Shown piece after piece: positions 61,218-64,000 of a DNA stretch of 64,000 bases. The notes below the pieces were generated by a model. That model was not told where the DNA came from and searched no databases. It saw nothing but the letters and a program-made list of their open reading frames with translations. The stretch lies in contig NZ_JACTAB010000004.1 in the NCBI RefSeq assembly GCF_014486695.1, positions 292,498 to 356,497 on the forward strand, given 5' to 3'. Position numbers and translations under genes: made by a program. Numbering within the stretch: position 1 is the stretch's first letter; each line of letters opens with the position of its first letter. The DNA is from Flavobacterium buctense (GTDB lineage Bacteria > Bacteroidota > Bacteroidia > Flavobacteriales > Flavobacteriaceae).

Positions 61218-61253
61218 AAAAAAACTCTTGTTTCTAAAACAAGAGTTTTTTTT
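61215..61253. terminator. Terminator between DUF1573 and protease genes
   Basis: AAAACTCTTGTTT pairs with AAACAAGAGTTTT around CTA, a long stem with A and T runs on both sides for both converging genes. Confidence 0.85.
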
Positions 61254-62583
61254 ATATGATACTTTTAAGTTGAAACTTGTATTTGTATTGTTTACCGTCT
61301 CGCTCGACCACTAGTTCGATGGTTCTGCCTTCTTCAGATTTGAGCAATCCGTTGATTTTTTCTATGGTTAAATCGTGTGTGCTTCTGCCTTCAATTTTTA
61401 GTAATCTGTCATTTTTTCTGAGACCGGCCAACGCAGCTGGAGAATCCTTTCTAACACTGTTAATGGTAAAAACAGGTTTTAAAGCAAACTTAACTTTGAG
61501 GTTGTCTTGCACATGAGATTCATCTAATTTCAAGGTATAACCGCTGGTATTTTTATTGTTCGCCGGTTCCATTTCTTTTACCCATTCTAGACCGTCATGT
61601 TGTACTTCAATACCACTCATATTAAAATTAAAGGGTACACTTACCTTATCATTTGGTAGGGTATATATTTTTTGGCGAGGATAGTCAAAAAATACAGAGA
61701 ATCGGGAAAAGACTTCTCCACCTAGAGAACCCAATCTATTGGAAACAAAATTCACACTTCTAATGGAAGTTGAATCCGGAAATGTAGTAATCGGATTTTT
61801 AAACGTAGTACTGCCAAATTTAAAACTTTCAATTCGACCTCTTAACCCGTAAACATTGCCGCTAAATCCACGACCGAGGTAATCAGAAATGTGTTTTTTG
61901 GGCAGCTTTATTTCATCAGACTTATCTAAAAACAACCAAATAGCATCACTATTTCCTGTATCAAGCAACAATTTTGCCGGAAGTGTATTGCCATCGGTGG
62001 TTACATTGGAAACATAATAAGGCTTGCTTTCTTCAATGGTAATGGTTTCTTCTTTATAACGTCTCTCCAACTTTTTGTTCACTTTTTTGTTGGTTTCATT
62101 GTACACTATAACTTTATTTCTTTGGTAATCAATTTCGATTAAATGATTTTTAAAAAAATGATACCCGATAATGCCATTGACCGGTATGCCGACTTGTGAG
62201 GAAAAATTAAATTCTTGATCTAAGACTAAATAAATTTCGTGATCATTATCAACAAAGCCTTTCACCTCTAACTTATTCTTAGAGGACATATAAGCATCAA
62301 TGGCTTCGTTACTGCCAAGACCTTTAAGTTTAATGCTCTCCAAATTAAAAAACTTGACCTGTTCCTTATCATCTAAACTAAAAAGTAAGGTTTTTTCAAC
62401 GCCGGTGTCTAAAAGAAAAGTCAGCTTTTCACCATTGACATTGATGGGAATAAAAATCAAATTATTGATTAATTTAAACGGAATTGAAATGCTGCTTTTA
62501 TTTTTTTCAAATTTAAATTTTGACTGACTGGAAGTGGAGAACACAGTAAAAAGAAATACATAAAACGTAAAAACGAATCTCAT
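61252..62583 (-). CDS. Retropepsin-like aspartyl protease with PDZ domain
   Basis: The 443-residue protein has a signal peptide (about 1-20). Two retropepsin-like halves each carry a catalytic DTG: Asp59 in TFLLDTGVEKT and Asp208 in KLLLDTGNSDA. A PDZ domain ends the protein (about 365-440: RKDSPAALAGLRKNDRLLKIEGRS). The architecture matches the aspartyl protease family protein with PDZ domain common in Bacteroidota; the substrate is unknown. It is probably periplasmic. Confidence 0.88.
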   Translation of the reverse strand: MRFVFTFYVFLFTVFSTSSQSKFKFEKNKSSISIPFKLINNLIFIPINVNGEKLTFLLDTGVEKTLLFSLDDKEQVKFFNLESIKLKGLGSNEAIDAYMSSKNKLEVKGFVDNDHEIYLVLDQEFNFSSQVGIPVNGIIGYHFFKNHLIEIDYQRNKVIVYNETNKKVNKKLERRYKEETITIEESKPYYVSNVTTDGNTLPAKLLLDTGNSDAIWLFLDKSDEIKLPKKHISDYLGRGFSGNVYGLRGRIESFKFGSTTFKNPITTFPDSTSIRSVNFVSNRLGSLGGEVFSRFSVFFDYPRQKIYTLPNDKVSVPFNFNMSGIEVQHDGLEWVKEMEPANNKNTSGYTLKLDESHVQDNLKVKFALKPVFTINSVRKDSPAALAGLRKNDRLLKIEGRSTHDLTIEKINGLLKSEEGRTIELVVERDGKQYKYKFQLKSII

Positions 62584-62712
62584 TGGCTGGTATTTTCGTT
62601 AAATTTAATAAAAAAGAAGCGGCAAAAAATAATTTTTAACAATTTTTAAAGTCCTAAAGGAATTGTTTTCAAACTAAAAAAATTGCAAATTTGCACCACT
62701 AAAGTAAACAAC

Positions 62713-63909
62713 ATGCCAAAGATATCATTGAAAGGCCAGCAAATGCCTGAATCGCCCATCAGAAAATTGGTTCCGTATTCCGAAATTGCTAAAAAGAAAG
62801 GGCACAAAGTATACCATTTAAACATTGGTCAACCCGATATTAAAACCCCCGATGTTGCCCTTAATGCTGTAAAAAACGCAGACATCAAAGTATTAGAATA
62901 CAGTCATTCTGCTGGATTTGAAAGTTACAGAACCAAATTGTCGGCTTACTACAAATCTCACGGATTGCCAATTGATGTGGCCGATATTATCATTACTACC
63001 GGTGGTTCAGAAGCATTGCTGTTTGCCATGGGAAGCACAATGGATTCCGGAGATGAAATCATCATTCCGGAACCTTTTTACGCCAATTATAATGGTTTTT
63101 CAACGGCTTCAGGAGTAACCGTTGTTCCGGTTATTTCAACTATAGACGAAGGATTTGCTTTGCCGCCCATCGCTGCTTTTGAAAAATTAATTACCCCAAA
63201 AACCAAAGCCATTCTGATTTGCAATCCCGGTAACCCAACCGGTTATTTATATTCCAAAGAAGAAATCATGCAATTGGCTGAAATCGTAAAAAAACACGAT
63301 TTGTTCTTAATTGCCGACGAAGTATATCGCGAATTCATTTATGATAAAAACGACCAACATTTCTCGGTTATGAACGTTCCCGGATTAGAAGAACATGCTA
63401 TTATGATTGATTCGGTTTCAAAAAGATACAGCATGTGTGGCGCTAGGATTGGTTGCATCGTTTCCAAAAACAAAGAGGTTATGTCTACAGCCATGAAATT
63501 TGCCCAAGCCCGATTGAGCCCGCCAACTTATGCTCAAATAGCCAGCGAAGCTGCTTTAGAAACGCCACAAAGCTATTTTGACGACGTGATTTCTGAATAC
63601 AAGGACAGAAGAGATACGCTAATCGCAGAACTCCAAAAAATCGAAGGCGTAAAAGTTGCCACGCCCAAAGGGGCTTTCTATTGTATCGCCAAATTGCCGG
63701 TAAAAAATGCAGACGATTTTGCCCAGTGGCTTTTAGAATCTTATGACAACAATGGAGAAACGGTAATGGTCGCTCCCGCAGCTGGTTTTTACTCAACCCC
63801 AAATGTGGGTTTAGACGAAGTGAGAATTGCTTACGTTCTTAAAAAAGACGATTTAATTCGCTCAGTAGCCATTCTGAAAGAAGCGCTGAAAGTTTACTAC
63901 CAGAAGTAA
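62713..63909 (+). CDS. PLP-dependent class I aminotransferase (AspC-like)
   Basis: The 398-residue fold type I aminotransferase has NIGQPDIKTPD, YSHSAGFESYR, ITTGGSEALLFAM, ICNPGNPTGYLYSKEE, LIADEVYREFIY and PLP Lys237 in DSVSKRYSMCGARIG, all in family order. The likely substrates are aspartate or aromatic amino acids with 2-oxoglutarate. The frame opens at 62683 but the family start is MPKISLKGQQMPESPIRKL at 62713. Confidence 0.92.
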   Translation: MPKISLKGQQMPESPIRKLVPYSEIAKKKGHKVYHLNIGQPDIKTPDVALNAVKNADIKVLEYSHSAGFESYRTKLSAYYKSHGLPIDVADIIITTGGSEALLFAMGSTMDSGDEIIIPEPFYANYNGFSTASGVTVVPVISTIDEGFALPPIAAFEKLITPKTKAILICNPGNPTGYLYSKEEIMQLAEIVKKHDLFLIADEVYREFIYDKNDQHFSVMNVPGLEEHAIMIDSVSKRYSMCGARIGCIVSKNKEVMSTAMKFAQARLSPPTYAQIASEAALETPQSYFDDVISEYKDRRDTLIAELQKIEGVKVATPKGAFYCIAKLPVKNADDFAQWLLESYDNNGETVMVAPAAGFYSTPNVGLDEVRIAYVLKKDDLIRSVAILKEALKVYYQK

Positions 63910-63924
63910 AATAACCTCAATAAA

Positions 63925-63960
63925 AATAAAAACTCCGCTAGTCTAAGTGGAGTTTTTATT
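63925..63960 (+). terminator. Terminator after the aminotransferase gene
   Basis: AAACTCCGCT (63930-63939) pairs with AGTGGAGTTT (63946-63955) with one G-U pair, then a T-rich tract. Confidence 0.8.
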
Positions 63961-63964
63961 GTTT

Positions 63965-64000
63965 TCAGGAGCACAACTATCCTGCTTTCTTATACTCCTG
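63965..64000 (-). ncRNA. Dispersed structured element, Flavo-1-like, copy 4 (cut by window end)
   Basis: On the minus strand the visible part ends AAAGCAGGATAGTTGTGCTCCTGA, matching the 3' part of the other copies. The 5' part lies beyond the window. Confidence 0.45.

Overview
The window looks like the chromosome of a member of Flavobacteriaceae, most probably Flavobacterium. The evidence is the AT-rich sequence, the Bacteroidota -7 promoter motif TAnnTTTG ahead of many genes, absent Shine-Dalgarno sequences, a type IX secretion (T9SS) C-terminal sorting domain, TonB/Sus-type outer-membrane proteins, lipoproteins with short lipoboxes, a bacillithiol gene (bshC) and families typical of the group (DUF6495, DUF3810, DUF6265, DUF983). 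It is mostly core genome. I see no transposase, phage gene, CRISPR array or toxin-antitoxin pair.

Layout. 0-7.3 kb: a cut-off DUF6495 gene, the rpsF-rpsR-rplI operon, a LytTR response regulator, and a compact nadC-yihY-DUF2147-priA operon. 7.4-18.7 kb: metabolic and transport genes (pyrD, HMG-CoA lyase, P-type ATPase, guaB, a CPA2 antiporter, purB, a sirtuin, trmH). 18.7-31 kb: a CarboxypepD_reg-like protein, a DEAD-box helicase, rdgB, an alpha-oxoamine synthase (sphingolipid or sulfonolipid first step), a fused B12-dependent acyl-CoA mutase (IcmF type), a BtuF-like receptor and pyrF. 31.1-34 kb: a three-gene signalling operon (AraC-type regulator, CheY-like regulator, CHASE3/PAS histidine kinase). 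34-42.7 kb: small envelope proteins, prfA, an iron-type TonB receptor with a PepSY partner, DUF983, pepD and DUF3810. 42.7-43.3 kb: three tRNA genes (Ser, Pro, Arg), a duplicated terminator and a tRNA remnant. 43.5-57.8 kb: thiolase, NlpC/P60 protein, GH13 enzyme, a three-gene Mla-type lipid transporter, an outer-membrane barrel, cysteine desulfurase, lipoproteins, bshC, a T9SS-exported Sus-like protein, ndk, DinB. 57.9-64 kb: valS, DUF1573, a PDZ aspartyl protease and an aminotransferase.

The most unusual content is between the genes. At least ten short imperfect arrays have a strict 7- or 8-bp period but completely different unit sequences. They lie next to genes, inside leaders, over a stop codon (rdgB) and once inside a coding sequence (valS). 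Three lie beside copies of a second dispersed element that begins CTAGCCCCGA and ends in GCTCCTGA-like sequence, resembling the Flavo-1 RNA motif; a fourth copy is cut by the window end. Also notable are three direct repeats at exact 20-bp spacing upstream of the LytTR regulator, two 9-5-9 palindromes flanking the TonB receptor promoter, a LacI-type palindrome pair upstream of the Sus-like gene, two similar short promoter-to-terminator units (candidate small RNAs), and a tRNA 3' remnant next to duplicated terminators.

Functional links: purine and pyrimidine synthesis (purB, guaB, pyrD, pyrF, ndk, rdgB), acyl-CoA metabolism (IcmF, HMG-CoA lyase, thiolase), translation (L9, S18, S6, prfA, valS, trmH, tRNAs) and envelope biogenesis (Mla, SPT-like enzyme, lipoproteins, barrels, TonB receptor).
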